NCBI GenBank assembly: GCA_024405255.1
Contig: JAKSOY010000001.1
Coordinates: 1-64,000 of the forward strand
DNA: 64,000 nt
Direction of reading: 5' to 3'
Origin: Kiritimatiellia bacterium
GTDB lineage: Bacteria > Verrucomicrobiota > Kiritimatiellia > RFP12 > UBA1067
The notes beneath the pieces are model-generated. The model was not told the origin of the DNA. It was given only the letters and a program-made list of their open reading frames with translations, and made no database searches. Each line of letters starts with the position of its first letter. Within the stretch, counting starts at the first letter, position 1. A program made the translations under genes and the position numbers. Of this stretch, positions 63,768 to 64,000 are shown piece by piece.

Positions 63768-63802
63768 GTTAAAGGTTAAAGATTAAAAGTTAAAGATTAA
63801 GG
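63768..63802 (+). repeat. TTAAAG-type 7-nt repeat array
   Basis: Five 7-nt units in a row, GTTAAAG, GTTAAAG, ATTAAAA, GTTAAAG, ATTAAGG, starting two bases after the manA stop. The same unit occurs within nadE (55092-55156). Confidence 0.75.
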
Positions 63803-63830
63803 CTAGTGGGTTGATGGTTGGGAGAAGATG

Positions 63831-64000
63831 ATGGAAAACAAGAGAATTACTTTTTTGGACTACTTGCGGGTGATCGCCTGCTTTATGGTGATGCTCGTGC
63901 ATGCCTGCGAGGGCTTCTATTTCGACGCTGAAGGCAATACGTTCTTTGCTTCGCTCGGCGATGCCCGATGGGTGTCGATCATCGACTCCGCCTGTCGTGC
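63831..64000 (+). CDS. Acyltransferase family 3 membrane protein, 5' part only
   Basis: The first 56 codons run off the window end. MENKRITFLDYLRVIACFMV is the standard N terminus of OafA/WecH-like acyltransferases, with a first helix containing the conserved His (MLVHACEG). These transfer acetyl or other acyl groups to sugars or lipids at the membrane. A GGGAGAAG Shine-Dalgarno is 6-7 nt upstream of the ATG at 63831; the ATG at 63828 is also possible. It follows manA by 64 bp and the repeat array. Confidence 0.82.
   Translation, partial: MENKRITFLDYLRVIACFMVMLVHACEGFYFDAEGNTFFASLGDARWVSIIDSACR

Overview
The window is one dense bacterial chromosome segment with mostly tightly packed or overlapping genes, about three quarters of them on the minus strand. 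There is no rRNA, CRISPR array, integrase island or transposase. The protein set points to the PVC superphylum, most likely a host-associated Kiritimatiellota/Verrucomicrobiota-type anaerobe. The evidence is an HzsA-related PD40/multihaem protein, CotH and lamin-tail surface proteins, BPL_N amidotransferase-like proteins, a FAD_oxidored lipoprotein-neighbourhood enzyme, type III glutamine synthetase, a 2-hydroxyacyl-CoA-dehydratase-type activase, and large secreted multidomain proteins (C10 protease, zinc metalloprotease, PL8 lyase). The taxonomic call is inference from gene content.

Layout: 1-4.0 kb holds a secreted BPL_N protein facing a FecCD-type ATPase and permease. 4.0-6.1 kb is an activase/HgdB-like fusion protein translationally coupled to that transporter. 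6.2-12 kb carries queC, a RodA/FtsW-type flippase or glycosyltransferase with its PBP, a DUF1667 protein and a GlpA-like/FAD-oxidoreductase fusion, then tRNA-Leu(UAA). 12.2-14.4 kb is potAB without potCD. 14.4-20.6 kb encodes a CotH surface protein and the HzsA-related multihaem protein. 20.6-25.5 kb is an unusual family of secreted proteins and lipoproteins that shows tandem duplication and decay. 25.5-26.5 kb is a defence remnant: the C-terminal scrap of a type III restriction enzyme plus an intact Phd/ParE toxin-antitoxin pair. 26.6-40 kb is a possible ten-gene operon (topA, xer, metallophosphoesterase, BPL_N, FAD enzyme, two periplasmic coiled-coil proteins, oppBC, amidase). 40-43.7 kb is a C10 protease. 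43.9-46.2 kb is an amino-acid ABC transporter (glnQ-H-P type). 46.3-53.4 kb is dprA, gap, and a small protein-prmA-glnN-larA-like operon. 53.5-57.5 kb has a small secreted protein, a second toxin-antitoxin locus with a broken toxin, nadE and a DsbD-like protein. 57.6-64 kb has a PL8 polysaccharide lyase, a giant metalloprotease, manA and the start of an acyltransferase.

Three cross-cutting patterns stand out. First, almost every recognisable promoter has an extended -10 (TGN-TATAAT-like), and several sit 6-7 nt from the start codon, implying leaderless mRNAs. Second, two dispersed repeat types (GTAG-headed REP-like palindromes and TTAAAG-type 7-nt repeats) occur both between genes and in frame inside genes. 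Third, several short homologous scars between genes record recent duplications and deletions.

Functionally the window combines scavenging of host polymers (PL8 lyase, two secreted proteases, peptide and amino-acid importers), cell-wall turnover (amidase, PBP/RodA), nitrogen assimilation (GSIII, amino-acid ABC transporter) and anaerobic radical/low-potential chemistry (activase fusion).
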